Source: Haemophilus haemolyticus
GTDB taxonomy: Bacteria > Pseudomonadota > Gammaproteobacteria > Enterobacterales > Pasteurellaceae
Reading direction: 5' to 3'
Length of the DNA: 64,000 nt
Assembly: GCF_003493605.1 (NCBI RefSeq)
Contig: NZ_QQKA01000002.1
Coordinates: 1 to 64,000, forward strand
A model generated the notes under the pieces. The model searched no databases. It worked only from the letters and a program-made list of their open reading frames with translations, and was not told the DNA's origin. This document shows, piece by piece, positions 10,812 through 21,968 of this stretch. The position numbers and the translations under genes are program-made. Position 1 is the first letter of the stretch; each line of letters starts with the position of its first letter.

Positions 10812-12686
10812 TTATTTATCTTTCAACACTCTCAAGGGTTGCATATCACTATTGCCTACAATCACTCGACTCGAATCAGAACGTAGGCAAGTGCCGCCAT
10901 AATGTCCTCCAACAGTAAAAGTACAAACTTGCAAATATTGATCTTCCACTTGTGGTAAACACCAAAGTTGTTGATAAATGTTTTCTTGTTTGCCAAATTT
11001 ACCCTCTGTAACACCTAAAGTGGCATTATTTTCGCCAATAAGTTTAACATTATCTCCCCGACGACCTGCAATTGGTTTTTGTGCGTAGCCATTTTGGATT
11101 AAGTTTGGTGTGAGATGAAAACTTGCCTCTAACAAATAACGATGATTAGGGAATAAAGACCAAAGCACAGGCAAAATCGCCTTATTGCTTGGAATTGCCG
11201 TCCAAAGCGGTTCATAAACCAACACTTCTGGGCGAAGTAGTACATCAATTAACCGCACTTTATCTTCAGGATAACCTGTACGAATAGGCGGAGCCACTTC
11301 CATTCCTGTTGCATCTTCACGAAGTTGTTCCAGCATGGTTTCCCATGCCCAGGTTTTCCAAACAGTTTGAACTTGGTTATTTTCATCATCAATCAGACGA
11401 CCACGATTATCCCAATGTAAACCTTCCGTGCCATGAATAATTTTGGCTTGGAACCCTGCTTGTACCAATGCTTGTTGCATAAACATGGCATGATAATCTT
11501 CTTCATCATCATGATCTTGCAGAATATGAACTAATTTTGAGGCTTGACTATGTTGCCAACAATCAGCTAACGCATTACGCAAACCATCAGACGGATTTTC
11601 CCCCAATACGCCACCAGCTTGTTTTGCCCAACGATTCATAATATCGCCAGCTTCAGCATGGCAAGAGGCTGAGTCTGCATTATATTCATAAACTTTCAAA
11701 CCTCGTTCACTCATACAAAAATCTAAACGACCAGTAATCGTTTGATAACGGCGATTTTGCCAAGAAAGTCTTAAGCGTGGCCAAAGGAGCTTCGGAATAT
11801 TAAAATACTGCAACAGATTATCATCTTTAAGTACTTTGTCTGTCGCATGCAGATACATTAAATGCAGTTCATTAGTAGCGTGAATTAATTCCTGTTGAGC
11901 ACTTTCAGACATAGCAAAATAGCGATATTGATCAGAATGGCTCACTTTATGCCCGCCCATCGCCTTAATATAAGCCATATCAAATGGTTCATTTTCATTT
12001 AACCATTTCCCACTAAATTGACCGTGATTGTCAACATGATGAGCTTGTAATCGAAATGCGGTTGATTTTGGGAAAGGTTGGGGTTCTGAAAATTCAGTAT
12101 CGTTTGTTTGAATCATCCAACCAAGAATTTTAGTATCATCAAAAGTATCTTGTAGAAAATAACCTTGTTCTGAAACAATCATCGGCAATTCACGCGTCCA
12201 TTGCTGACCACTTGGCAAGCGGGAATGAATCACATTTTGCTCGGCGATTCGGACGCTATCAGGCAACACCTCGGTGATAATTGCTACATGCCCCGTGTGT
12301 TTAAATTCACCCCCTTCTTGCCAAATTAATAGGGAACCTGCTTGAGGTTTTCGTTTGCAACCATTAGCAAATGCCTGCAAGGGTAACAAGGTATCGTTCA
12401 CCACTTGGCGTAAAAAACGTAAAGAAAAAATCTCGTACGCCATACCGACATCGGCAAACACAACGCCATGATTGAGATATAAATAACGACGTGCAAATTC
12501 CACACACTGCCATTTATAGCCCATATATTCTCGCCCTAGATAACTCCGAAATGCGGCATCATTCGGGAACTCTTTATCATCTGCAGTATTGTAATCAGAG
12601 GAATAAATTGCCACGCCACCAGGCGCATATCCAAGCAAGCTACCAAAAGGATCGTGGGTAATGATATTGGCTGAACGTTCTGTCAT
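10812..12686 (-). CDS. gss: Bifunctional glutathionylspermidine amidase/synthetase
   Basis: Joins glutathione to spermidine with ATP and, through a separate N-terminal amidase, splits the product; the conjugate buffers protein thiols under oxidative stress. The start at 12686 (MTERSANII) has GGAAG upstream and fits the E. coli enzyme; an upstream frame extension is non-homologous. The 624-aa product has a CHAP-type amidase (about 10-195) with Cys61 in KWQCVEFARR and His in HTGHVAIITE, and an ATP-grasp synthetase (about 210-615) with GRLDFCMSERGLKVYEYNAD and the C-terminal GRRGDNVKL and GGHYGGTCLR. The two halves appear intact. No polyamine genes lie nearby. Confidence 0.93.
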   Translation of the reverse strand: MTERSANIITHDPFGSLLGYAPGGVAIYSSDYNTADDKEFPNDAAFRSYLGREYMGYKWQCVEFARRYLYLNHGVVFADVGMAYEIFSLRFLRQVVNDTLLPLQAFANGCKRKPQAGSLLIWQEGGEFKHTGHVAIITEVLPDSVRIAEQNVIHSRLPSGQQWTRELPMIVSEQGYFLQDTFDDTKILGWMIQTNDTEFSEPQPFPKSTAFRLQAHHVDNHGQFSGKWLNENEPFDMAYIKAMGGHKVSHSDQYRYFAMSESAQQELIHATNELHLMYLHATDKVLKDDNLLQYFNIPKLLWPRLRLSWQNRRYQTITGRLDFCMSERGLKVYEYNADSASCHAEAGDIMNRWAKQAGGVLGENPSDGLRNALADCWQHSQASKLVHILQDHDDEEDYHAMFMQQALVQAGFQAKIIHGTEGLHWDNRGRLIDDENNQVQTVWKTWAWETMLEQLREDATGMEVAPPIRTGYPEDKVRLIDVLLRPEVLVYEPLWTAIPSNKAILPVLWSLFPNHRYLLEASFHLTPNLIQNGYAQKPIAGRRGDNVKLIGENNATLGVTEGKFGKQENIYQQLWCLPQVEDQYLQVCTFTVGGHYGGTCLRSDSSRVIVGNSDMQPLRVLKDK

Positions 12687-12914
12687 AGTATCTTCCGAGT
12701 AAAAAATGAATGCGGTTAGTATAGATCTTTTATTTTTATTACGGAAATCAATAAAATTTTTACCGCACTTTTTTCGTAGCAAATTTTTGATTTATCTCAT
12801 CTTTTCATCAAATCATTCTTTACCATTTAACTTCTTAGATTAAAATGAACGTGCTTTTCGAGTATTCGAGAGTACACAATTTAGTTTAACTTTAGATATC
12901 ACAAGGGTTTCATT

Positions 12915-13973
12915 ATGAAAGGATCAAAATGGCCTGTGGTTGCAGGTGCTGCACTTGGTATCATCGCTCCACTACTTACTTATAGCGGAAATCCTGGCAA
13001 CATGGGATTCTGCGCCGCCTGTTTCTTACGCGATACAGCTGGTTCCATTGGCTTACATCAAGCCGCTCCACTTCAATACATCCGCCCCGAACTCATCGGA
13101 TTAATATTCGGTGCGTTAGTGAGTGCGTTATTTGCAAAAGAATTCCGTGCTCGTGGTGGTTCATCACCATTCATTCGCTTAATTTTAGGGGTATTTGCCA
13201 TGATTGGTGCCCTAACATTCTTAGGTTGTCCATGGCGGGCATATTTGCGTTTAGGTGGTGGCGATTTATCTGCGATTGCAGGGATTGTCGGTTTATTTGT
13301 CGGTGTACTAGGTGGAATTTTCTTTAGCAATCGAGGATTTTCTCTCGGTAAAGCAAAAGAACAAGCCCCCATCAGTGGATGGATTTCTGTCATTATCGCG
13401 GGTTTATTACTTATTGGCGTTATTACACAATTTAGTTTTGGCGAAGGTTTACCGCTTTATTTCTCACAAAAAGGCCCTGGCACACAACATGCATTTTGGG
13501 CATTATCTTTAGCAGGCGGGCTAATCATAGGCGTATTAATGCAAAAATCACGTTTCTGCTCAATTGGCGCATTCCGTAATTTTATTCTATTCCGTGATTC
13601 TTCGTTATTGAACGGTGTCATCGCTTTAGTGGTATTTGCCGCAATTACCAATGCTTTACTTGGTCAATTCCATTTAGGGTTTGAACAACAACCTGGTGCA
13701 CATAATCAATATCTTTGGAACTTCCTCGGCATGGCACTTTGCGGATTATGCTTCGCCCTTGGCGGTGGTTGTCCTGGCAAACATTTAGTTCATCTTGGTG
13801 AAGGCGATAATGACTCCGCTATTTTTGTGCTTGGTATGCTTTTAGGTGCAGCTGCTGCGCATCGTTTAAGCCTTGCAGCTTCTGGCTCTGGCATTGGTGA
13901 ATTCACGCCTTATGCTTTAGTTCTTGGATTTATATTCTGCGCCTATATTGGCTTTACCAAAAAATCGGCTTAA
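12915..13973 (+). CDS. yedE: YeeE/YedE-family membrane protein, putative selenium (YedE/FdhT-type) transporter
   Basis: A 352-aa polytopic membrane protein (about 9-10 segments). Cysteine-bearing motifs repeat in the two halves: GFCAACFLRD, FLGCPWRAYLRLGGGD, KSRFCSIGAFRN and GGGCPGKHL. This is the pattern of YeeE/YedE sulfur-compound permeases. The N-terminus (GNPGNMGFCAACFLRDTAG) resembles, from memory, the subgroup linked with selenium use in bacteria that make selenoproteins, which includes Haemophilus. In many genomes the partner is a TusA-like yedF; none is adjacent here. The substrate is inferred. A clean terminator follows. Confidence 0.8.
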   Translation: MKGSKWPVVAGAALGIIAPLLTYSGNPGNMGFCAACFLRDTAGSIGLHQAAPLQYIRPELIGLIFGALVSALFAKEFRARGGSSPFIRLILGVFAMIGALTFLGCPWRAYLRLGGGDLSAIAGIVGLFVGVLGGIFFSNRGFSLGKAKEQAPISGWISVIIAGLLLIGVITQFSFGEGLPLYFSQKGPGTQHAFWALSLAGGLIIGVLMQKSRFCSIGAFRNFILFRDSSLLNGVIALVVFAAITNALLGQFHLGFEQQPGAHNQYLWNFLGMALCGLCFALGGGCPGKHLVHLGEGDNDSAIFVLGMLLGAAAAHRLSLAASGSGIGEFTPYALVLGFIFCAYIGFTKKSA

Positions 13974-13983
13974 TTCACTTTCT

Positions 13984-14014
13984 ATCTGCACTTATCACGA
14001 GTGCAGATTTTATT
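13984..14014 (+). terminator. Terminator after yedE
   Basis: ATCTGCACT (13984-13992) pairs with AGTGCAGAT (14000-14008), then TTTATT. Confidence 0.8.
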
Positions 14015-14074
14015 CTTCCCCAAAAGGTTAACTATAACCCATTTGAATATCTACAATATTTAAATAAATAGATA

Positions 14075-14103
14075 AATAAAAAAGGGCGTACATCACGCCC
14101 TTA
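14075..14103 (-). terminator. Terminator of the GCAA-switched adhesin gene
   Basis: On the minus strand AAGGGCGT (from 14102-14095) and ACGCCCTT (14089-14082) make an 8-bp stem followed by a T-rich run (TTTTTATTTATC), 18 bp past the stop codon. Confidence 0.85.
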
Positions 14104-14120
14104 ATCACTTAGTTTAAAGA

Positions 14121-15676
<1,556 letters not shown>

Positions 15677-15811
15677 TGTTTTGCTCCTTTGTCAAGAAAA
15701 TAATTGAGAGCAGTCATTCTAACAGAAAATAAAAAGAAAGGTATTATTTTAAAATTAATTGATTTTAGTAGTCATTGTGAACGCATAAATAGCCACTTAA
15801 TAGCAGGTAAA

Positions 15812-15852
15812 AGCCTCTAATTCTAATCTATATTAGAATTAGAGGCTATAAA
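15812..15852 (-). terminator. Strong bidirectional hairpin after vapD
   Basis: A perfect 16-bp stem (15812-15827 with 15832-15847) and a 4-nt loop. On the minus strand GGCTTTT follows the stem, and on the plus strand ATAAAAAA follows. It ends the vapD transcript and insulates the adhesin promoter region. Confidence 0.85.
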
Positions 15853-15864
15853 AAATCATCACTA

Positions 15865-16146
15865 TTATAGTGCTGGGGAAAGATCGTTAAGTTCTTCAAT
15901 TCTTAACATTCTAATATCTGAAACAGAAGGTTTAAACCAAGAATAGGTTTGCGATAATTTTTGTGCGGCTAAAACGCATTTAACAGCTGTCATTTCAGAA
16001 TTGCCAAAATAAACACTTCCTTGTTGGTGATCAAACCCTAAACTTTCAAGTGTTCTTTTTACATCGCCATAAGCATTTTGCCAACTCTCGGTAGCATATA
16101 GTGCTTTAAGTGTTGCGGTATCTAGATCAAAAGCAATAGCATACAT
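15865..16146 (-). CDS. vapD: VapD-family endoribonuclease (toxin-like)
   Basis: A 93-aa protein with the VapD signature: MYAIAFDLD at the N-terminus (the strand bearing the putative catalytic Asp), GFDHQQGSVYFG in the middle and SVSDIRMLRIEEL at the C-terminus. VapD proteins are small ribonucleases with a Cas2-like ferredoxin fold and are linked to persistence in H. influenzae and Helicobacter. In H. influenzae vapD is paired with an antitoxin gene, vapX. Here the 195 bp upstream hold no recognisable small gene, so this looks like an orphan. It ends at a strong hairpin. Confidence 0.88.
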   Translation of the reverse strand: MYAIAFDLDTATLKALYATESWQNAYGDVKRTLESLGFDHQQGSVYFGNSEMTAVKCVLAAQKLSQTYSWFKPSVSDIRMLRIEELNDLSPAL

Positions 16147-16341
16147 AGTAAATAACCTCGTAATAAATCAATCATTGCTTCAATTTTATAGCAAACAAGA
16201 CTTACAAATCAATTTAATTACTAAAAGATTTATTTGTATTTTAAAATATCCTTAGAATATACAGTGATAATTTTATCCCCATCTTGCATTATCCCCCTTA
16301 CAGTGTCAAACTCTCTGCACTTTTTAAAACTGTAAAAAATA

Positions 16342-18690
16342 ATGACAAAAAAACGTAAAGACTTAATCAACCAAGATCCAAATTACCAACGAGAATTGGA
16401 AAAATACGGTAATCCAATTCCGAGCCGTGAATTTATTTTAAGCGTTATTCGAGACAATAATGCGCCGATGAATCGGGATGAAATTTTGACCGCACTTTCC
16501 ATTCGAAATGAAGATCAAATAGAAGCGATGCGTCGCCGATTACGCGCGATGGAAAATGACGGACAATTAGTGTTCACCAAACGTAAACGCTATGCCTTAC
16601 CAGAAAAATTAGATTTATTTAAAGGCACGGTAATTGGTCATCGCGAAGGTTTCGGTTTTTTACAGGTCGATGGCAAAAAAGATGATTTATTCATTCCAAA
16701 CCATCAAATGCAAAGAGTCATGCATGGAGATTTTGTCTTAGCGCAACCTGCTGGATTAGATCGTCGTGGTCGCCGTGAAGTGCGAATTGTGCGCGTATTA
16801 GAAAGCCGTAAAAAACAAATTGTGGGTCGGTTTTTCTTAGAAAACGGTTTTAGCTATGTGGTGCCTGATGACAGCAGAATTGGTCGTGATATTCTCGTGC
16901 CAAATGAACATCGTAATGGCGCACGAATGGGGCAAGTTGTGGTTGTCGAATTGCAAGAACGCTCTGCTAGTTTTAACCAGCCAATTGGCGTGATTACTGA
17001 AATCCTAGGCGATAATATGGCGAAAGGAATGGAAGTGGAAATCGCCTTGCGTAACCACGATATTCCCCATAAGTTTCCAAGTGCGGTGGAAAAATACGTA
17101 AAAAAATTCACTGAAGAAGTCCCAGAAGAAGCCAAAAAAGGTCGTGTGGATTTACGTCATTTACCGCTTGTGACCATTGATGGCGAAGATGCGCGGGATT
17201 TTGATGATGCTGTTTATTGTGAAAAACATGGCAAAGGCTGGAAACTTTGGGTAGCGATTGCGGATGTCAGTTATTACGTACGTTTACGTTCTGCTTTGGA
17301 TATAGAAGCGTATAATCGTGGTAACTCAGTCTATTTCCCGAACCGAGTTGTACCAATGCTACCTGAAATTTTATCCAACGGCTTATGCTCTCTTAATCCT
17401 CAAGTAGATCGTTTGTGTATGGTGTGTGAGATGCAAATTTCTGCCAAAGGTAAGCTCACAGATTATCGTTTTTATGAAGCAGTGATGAATTCTCACGCCC
17501 GCCTCACTTATACCAAAGTAGCAAAAATGCTTGAAGGCGATGAAGAATTACGTGCTCGTTATCAAGGACTTATTCCACATTTAGAAGAATTGCATCATCT
17601 CTATAAAGCATTACTCAATGCCCGAAAACAACGTGGTGCCATCGATTTTGAAACCATTGAAACTAAGTTTATTTTCAATGCAATGGGAAGAATTGAGCGT
17701 ATTGAACCCGTTGTTCGAAATGATGCTCACAAAATCATTGAGGAATGTATGATTCTTGCGAATATCGCAGCTGCTAATTTTATGGAAAAACATAAAGAGC
17801 CTGCGTTATATCGTATTCATGCCACCCCGAGCGAAGAAAAATTAACATCTTTCCGCACTTTCTTAAGTGAGTTTGGTTTAACTTTAGAAGGTGGCTTAAA
17901 ACCAACTACAAAAGACTATGCTGCGCTCTTAGAAAAAGTTAAAGAACGACCAGATCATGAACTTATTCAAACAATGTTGCTCCGTTCTTTAAGCCAAGCT
18001 GTCTATCACGCTGATAATATCGGGCACTTTGGTTTGGCTTTGGAAGAGTATGCACACTTTACTTCGCCAATTCGCCGTTATCCAGACTTAACACTTCATC
18101 AAGGCATCAAATATTTACTCGCTAAAGAACAAGGCGCAAAACGTAAAACAACTGATACTGGCGGTTATCATTACTCTTTTGATGAAATAGATTTACTTGG
18201 CAATCATTGTTCAATGACCGAACGCCGTGCTGACGACGCAACTCGTGAAGTGGCAGATTGGCTGAAATGCGAATATATGCAAGATCATGTTGGTGGTGAA
18301 TTTAGCGGTGTTATTTCATCTGTGACTGGATTTGGTTTATTTGTACGCTTAGATGACTTATTCATCGATGGTTTAGTCCATATTTCCACCTTAGAAAACG
18401 ATTATTACCAATTCGATGCAGCAAAACAACGTTTAATTGGCGAAAATAGCGGAATGCAATATCGCTTAGGCGATAAAGTTCGCATCAAAGTTGAAGCGGT
18501 ACATTTAGAAAATAAAATGGTCGATTTCTCGCTGATGGGGAGTGAACGTAAACCTCATCGCGCTGGAAAAACCGCAAAAGAAAAAGCCAAGAAAGTCTTT
18601 AAAGAGTTACCCTCTAAAGCATCTAAAAAACGAAAAAGTGCGGTAAAAAAGAAAGATGTTTCTAAGAAAACATCTAGAAAACGCAAATAA
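16342..18690 (+). CDS. rnr: Ribonuclease R
   Basis: 3'-5' exoribonuclease that degrades structured RNA, rRNA fragments and tmRNA-tagged messages. The 782-aa protein has an N-terminal winged-helix region (20-85), cold-shock domains (about 85-245), the RNB catalytic domain with [12 protein letters not shown] (four acidic metal ligands), an S1 domain (about 640-725, [19 protein letters not shown]) and a lysine/arginine-rich tail ([19 protein letters not shown]). It is followed after 55 bp by rlmB, as in enterobacteria, and is probably co-transcribed with it. Confidence 0.98.
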   Translation: MTKKRKDLINQDPNYQRELEKYGNPIPSREFILSVIRDNNAPMNRDEILTALSIRNEDQIEAMRRRLRAMENDGQLVFTKRKRYALPEKLDLFKGTVIGHREGFGFLQVDGKKDDLFIPNHQMQRVMHGDFVLAQPAGLDRRGRREVRIVRVLESRKKQIVGRFFLENGFSYVVPDDSRIGRDILVPNEHRNGARMGQVVVVELQERSASFNQPIGVITEILGDNMAKGMEVEIALRNHDIPHKFPSAVEKYVKKFTEEVPEEAKKGRVDLRHLPLVTIDGEDARDFDDAVYCEKHGKGWKLWVAIADVSYYVRLRSALDIEAYNRGNSVYFPNRVVPMLPEILSNGLCSLNPQVDRLCMVCEMQISAKGKLTDYRFYEAVMNSHARLTYTKVAKMLEGDEELRARYQGLIPHLEELHHLYKALLNARKQRGAIDFETIETKFIFNAMGRIERIEPVVRNDAHKIIEECMILANIAAANFMEKHKEPALYRIHATPSEEKLTSFRTFLSEFGLTLEGGLKPTTKDYAALLEKVKERPDHELIQTMLLRSLSQAVYHADNIGHFGLALEEYAHFTSPIRRYPDLTLHQGIKYLLAKEQGAKRKTTDTGGYHYSFDEIDLLGNHCSMTERRADDATREVADWLKCEYMQDHVGGEFSGVISSVTGFGLFVRLDDLFIDGLVHISTLENDYYQFDAAKQRLIGENSGMQYRLGDKVRIKVEAVHLENKMVDFSLMGSERKPHRAGKTAKEKAKKVFKELPSKASKKRKSAVKKKDVSKKTSRKRK

Positions 18691-18745
18691 TTCATTCCCT
18701 ATTGTAAGAATGAATTAAAAATTCAAATAAGAAAAAGAGAAATTT

Positions 18746-19486
18746 ATGTCAGAACAAATCTACGGCATTCATGCTGTTAATAGTATTTTAACTCATTCAC
18801 CAGAACGTTTAATTGAAGTCTTCGTACTTAAAGGCCGTGAAGATAAACGTTTACAGCCACTCTTAAACGAGCTTTATTCACTAGGAATTGGTGTGCAATT
18901 CGTTAATCGACAAACACTCGATAAAAAAGCTGATGGTGAGGTTCATCAAGGTATCATCGCTCGAGTGCAAGCAGCAAAAGAACTTAATGAAAATGATCTT
19001 GATGAAATTCTTGCGAATAAACAAAATCCGCTTTTATTAGTTTTGGATGGCGTGACGGATCCACACAACTTGGGAGCATGTTTACGAACAGCTGATGCGG
19101 CTGGCGCAGTGGCAGTGATCGTACCAAAAGATAAATCAGCACAATTAACATCTATCGCGCGTAAAGTGGCTTGTGGTGCAGCAGAAACCGTGCCGTTAAT
19201 TCGTGTAACCAATCTTTCTCGCACTCTGCGTGATTTACAGCAAAATCATAATATTTGGGTGGTTGGTACTGCTGGCGAAGCCACTGAAACCATTTATCAA
19301 AGCAAACTGACCGGGCCACTAGCACTTGTTATGGGCGCAGAAGGCGAAGGGATGCGTCGTTTAACGCGTGAACATTGCGATCAACTGATTAGTATTCCAA
19401 TGGCTGGTTCAGTTTCATCATTAAATGTATCTGTCGCAACAGGGGTATGTTTATTTGAAATTGTGCGTCAGCGTTTAGGTTCATAA
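18746..19486 (+). CDS. rlmB: 23S rRNA (guanosine-2'-O-)-methyltransferase RlmB
   Basis: Methylates the 2'-OH of G2251 in the 23S peptidyl-transferase loop, using S-adenosylmethionine. A SPOUT enzyme of 246 aa with an N-terminal substrate-binding domain ([15 protein letters not shown]) and the three knot motifs: [27 protein letters not shown] and [17 protein letters not shown]. Second gene of the rnr-rlmB pair. Its stop codon is followed immediately by an uptake signal that forms one arm of the inverted USS pair around the IS remnant. Confidence 0.97.
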   Translation: MSEQIYGIHAVNSILTHSPERLIEVFVLKGREDKRLQPLLNELYSLGIGVQFVNRQTLDKKADGEVHQGIIARVQAAKELNENDLDEILANKQNPLLLVLDGVTDPHNLGACLRTADAAGAVAVIVPKDKSAQLTSIARKVACGAAETVPLIRVTNLSRTLRDLQQNHNIWVVGTAGEATETIYQSKLTGPLALVMGAEGEGMRRLTREHCDQLISIPMAGSVSSLNVSVATGVCLFEIVRQRLGS

Positions 19487-19488
19487 AA

Positions 19489-19643
19489 AAGTGCGGTAAA
19501 TTTTCTTTGAACTTCAAAATTAGACTATTTACTTAAGGACTGACGACGATATTGTATTGAACTCAGTTTTTTTAATTTCACTTGAATTTATCGGTAATTA
19601 TTGAGTTCTACTTTGTGGGGGAAGATCAAAATTTACCGCACTT
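19489..19643. repeat. Inverted uptake-signal pair (terminator) interrupted by an IS remnant
   Basis: AAGTGCGGTAAATTTT (19489-19504) and AAAATTTACCGCACTT (19628-19643) are perfect 16-bp inverted copies of the extended uptake signal. Closely spaced inverted USS are the usual terminators of this genome. Here the arms are 123 bp apart and the gap is filled by a decayed IS, so an ancestral rlmB/lrp terminator seems to have been split. Confidence 0.8.
19505..19627 (-). mobile_element. Internally deleted remnant of the IS3-family element seen at 21121-22365
   Basis: Both ends resemble the full copy: the left end has TTAGACTATTTACTTAAGGA (TTAGACTGTTATTTAAAGGA in the full copy) and the right end has GGGGGAAGATCAA (GGGGTGCAGATCAA in the full copy). 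On the minus strand the segment encodes the transposase C-terminus, degraded: YR, a stop, IQVKLKKLSSIQYRRQS, against IQLKLKGLSPIQYRKQS. The catalytic region and orfA are gone. About 120 bp remain. Confidence 0.75.
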
Positions 19644-19646
19644 GTT

Positions 19647-20108
19647 CTATAAGATAATTCCACTATCTGCTTTGGTAAAATTCATTACAAATAAACTTTT
19701 ATAAGTTCTTACATGAAATTCACCCGTCAATACTCGACGTGTGAATGCGTGATAGCTTTCCATATCTTTTGCATGGAGTAGCAACATAAAATCATAGTCC
19801 CCTGAGATTTCGTAACAGCTCACCACTTCGTCTTCTTGACGCATTTTCCGTTCAAATTGCTCTTGATAATAAGAGTGTTGATTATCCATCTCAACCATGA
19901 CAAATACGCTAATCGTACGCCCAACCGCTTTTGGAGAAACGACTGCAACACGTTTTGTAATAACGCCCGAATCAGTTAATGCTTGTACACGTCGTTGACA
20001 GGTTGCAACGGAACTATTCACTTTCTCTGACAGTTCTTTTAACGGAATCATGGCATCTTGTTGTAATACATTCAAAATATGACGATCTAATTTATCCAGT
20101 GTTTGCAT
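19647..20108 (-). CDS. Lrp/AsnC-family transcriptional regulator
   Basis: A 153-aa DNA-binding regulator. The start at 20108 (MQTLDKLDRHILNVLQQDA) fits the family; upstream in-frame codons add a hydrophobic, non-homologous tail. The winged helix-turn-helix spans about 5-60 (LKELSEKVNSSVATCQRRVQAL), and the C-terminal RAM effector domain about 65-150 (GDYDFMLLLHAKDMESYHAF). It is divergent from the EamA exporter, with about 118 A/T-rich bp between the starts. This arrangement, regulator beside a permease, suggests that it controls that gene in response to an amino acid, which is an inference. Confidence 0.9.
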   Translation of the reverse strand: MQTLDKLDRHILNVLQQDAMIPLKELSEKVNSSVATCQRRVQALTDSGVITKRVAVVSPKAVGRTISVFVMVEMDNQHSYYQEQFERKMRQEDEVVSCYEISGDYDFMLLLHAKDMESYHAFTRRVLTGEFHVRTYKSLFVMNFTKADSGIIL

Positions 20109-20226
20109 AAGATAATTTCTCAAAAATATGACTATTGAGAAAAATATTATCACAATAAAAATAAAGTTGAGATTTTTTATTGTCTTGAGATTTTATAATA
20201 ATCATATTGATGAGATGAGGTCTAAT

Positions 20227-21117
20227 ATGAAAGTAGTCACTCAAGGCGTATTATTGTGCATTTTTTCACAATGTTTATTTGGCATATTGTATCTATTTAG
20301 TATATGGCTCCAACCACTTAGCGGAACGGATGTTTTTGCGTGGCGTATGTTAACCATGATCTTTGGGTTACTTTTAATTTTATTCCCGACTATTGGTTGC
20401 TGCTCTCTTTTGTCTCTTATCACGATAACTTTAAGAAAAAGTTGGACGCGTTGGATTTTATTTTTACTGGGGACATTAGATGCGGGAAGTCAATTCTGGC
20501 TCTTTATGTGGGCACCGCTAAATGGCGAAGGGATAAATATTGCGATGGGATATTTTCTTTTTCCGCTGATTATGGCTGTTTTAGGATGGGCTTGGTTAAA
20601 AGAACGTTTATCATTTATTCAGAAAATCGCGCTTTTACTGGCTGCCTGCGGTGTTGCACATGAATTATGGCACACTCAAAGTTTTTCATGGACAAGTTTG
20701 TGGGTTTGTACGGTTTATCCATTTTATTATCTAAGCCGTAAATGGATGAAAATCCCTGCTCTACAAGGAATTACATTGGATATTATTTTAATTTCGATTC
20801 CTTGCTTTATTTATATTCTTTCTCAAAGCGATACACTTTCTTTAGTTACGCAAGAATATCGTTATTGGTTATTGCTACCAGCACTTGGTATTGTGAGTGC
20901 GATTTCGCTTTCAGCCAACTTAAAATCTAGCCAACAAATTCCAGTCAGTATTTTTGCGGTATTGAGTTATATCGAACCCATATTGCTTTTTTTAATAGCT
21001 GTCTTTGTGCTGGATAACCAAATAACCACAAGCGACTATTTTACTTATGTGCCTATTTGGTTAAGTCTCATTGTGATTGGCACAGAAGGTCTTTTAAACA
21101 AAAATAAAGTGCGGTGA
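20227..21117 (+). CDS. EamA/RarD-type membrane transporter
   Basis: A 10-segment permease of the drug/metabolite transporter superfamily, 296 aa from the start at 20227, which has GATGAGG upstream (an in-frame ATG at 20215 is possible). GTLDAGSQFWLFMWAPLNGEGINIAMGYFLFPLIMAVLGW is typical of RarD relatives. The substrate is unknown; its divergent Lrp-type neighbour hints at amino-acid or metabolite export. The last codons are encoded by an uptake signal (AAAGTGCGGTGA, reading K-V-R-stop), and the IS element begins four bases after the stop. Confidence 0.85.
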   Translation: MKVVTQGVLLCIFSQCLFGILYLFSIWLQPLSGTDVFAWRMLTMIFGLLLILFPTIGCCSLLSLITITLRKSWTRWILFLLGTLDAGSQFWLFMWAPLNGEGINIAMGYFLFPLIMAVLGWAWLKERLSFIQKIALLLAACGVAHELWHTQSFSWTSLWVCTVYPFYYLSRKWMKIPALQGITLDIILISIPCFIYILSQSDTLSLVTQEYRYWLLLPALGIVSAISLSANLKSSQQIPVSIFAVLSYIEPILLFLIAVFVLDNQITTSDYFTYVPIWLSLIVIGTEGLLNKNKVR

Positions 21118-21147
21118 AAATTGATCTGACCCCAAAAAGTTAGACTG

Positions 21148-21968
21148 TTATTTAAAGGATTGTTTTCGATATTGTATCGGACTCAGTCCTTTTAATTTTA
21201 ATTGAATCCGTCGGTGATTATAGTAATCCAAATAATCCCTGACAGCATCAACTATCTCTTCTTTTGTTTTAAATTCCCGACCATAAAAACATTCCGTTTT
21301 TAATCGCCCAAAGAAACTTTCCATCGCGGCATTGTCCAAGCAATTCCCTTTTCTCGACATACTTTGAATGATGCCATGTTCAGCTAAAATTCGACGATAA
21401 GCTACCATTTGATATTGCCAGCCTTGGTCTGAATGTAAAATAACACCACAAGCTTTGTTTAATCCTTTGACAGCTTGCATTAATATGTCCTCTACTTGCG
21501 CCCAGTTTGGAGAATACTGAGGTTATAGGAGACTATCTCATTGTTAAATAAGTCTAAAATTGGGGATAAATAGACTTTACTCCCATCTTTCGCTTTAAAC
21601 TCCGTGATATCTGTCACCCACTTTTGATTCGGGCCGGTTGCCGTAAAATCACGCTCAAGACGATTTGGGGCAATAGGTCCCAGCGTACCTCGATAGGTCG
21701 TAAATTTCTTGCTTTTTCTTGACCGCACTTGAAGTCCGAGTACCTGCATTAAACGTTGGACTTTTTTATGACTCACGCCTGGCAAGTAGGCATGAACACG
21801 TCGGTAGCCATAATCAGGATGATTGGCTTTGATGCGTTGAATGGTCTTTTTCAACAACTCATCCTTATCCGGTTTAATCTGAAGTTTCGCAAAAAACGTA
21901 CTACGCGCTAACTGTGCAAAGCCTAAAAGCCATTTTAACGGATAGCGTATTCTTAACCTTTGGATAAT
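21148..21968 (-). pseudogene. IS3-family transposase OrfB, frameshifted
   Basis: The DDE integrase of the element. The frame runs from near 21968 (IIQRLRIRYPLKWLLGFAQLAR) through HPDYGYRRVHAYL, the first catalytic Asp in QKWVTDITEF, and breaks near 21516. There the reading passes into SILQTGRK and a stop, while the next frame continues as YSPNWAQVEDILMQAVKG. A lost T in a short A/T run (AGTATTCT, expected AGTTATTCT) explains it. Downstream are the second Asp (LHSDQGWQYQ) and the Glu (MESFFGRLKTE), ending PIQYRKQSFK. All catalytic residues survive but lie in two frames. Confidence 0.88.

Noticed and set aside
20161-20215. Promoter boxes TTGAGA and TATAAT between the Lrp regulator and the EamA gene
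   Set aside because: The spacing (21 bp) is too long for a standard sigma-70 promoter.
21148-21857. Two separate small transposase genes
   Set aside because: They are halves of one DDE integrase: the catalytic Asp is in one and the second Asp and Glu in the other, with a one-base frame break between.
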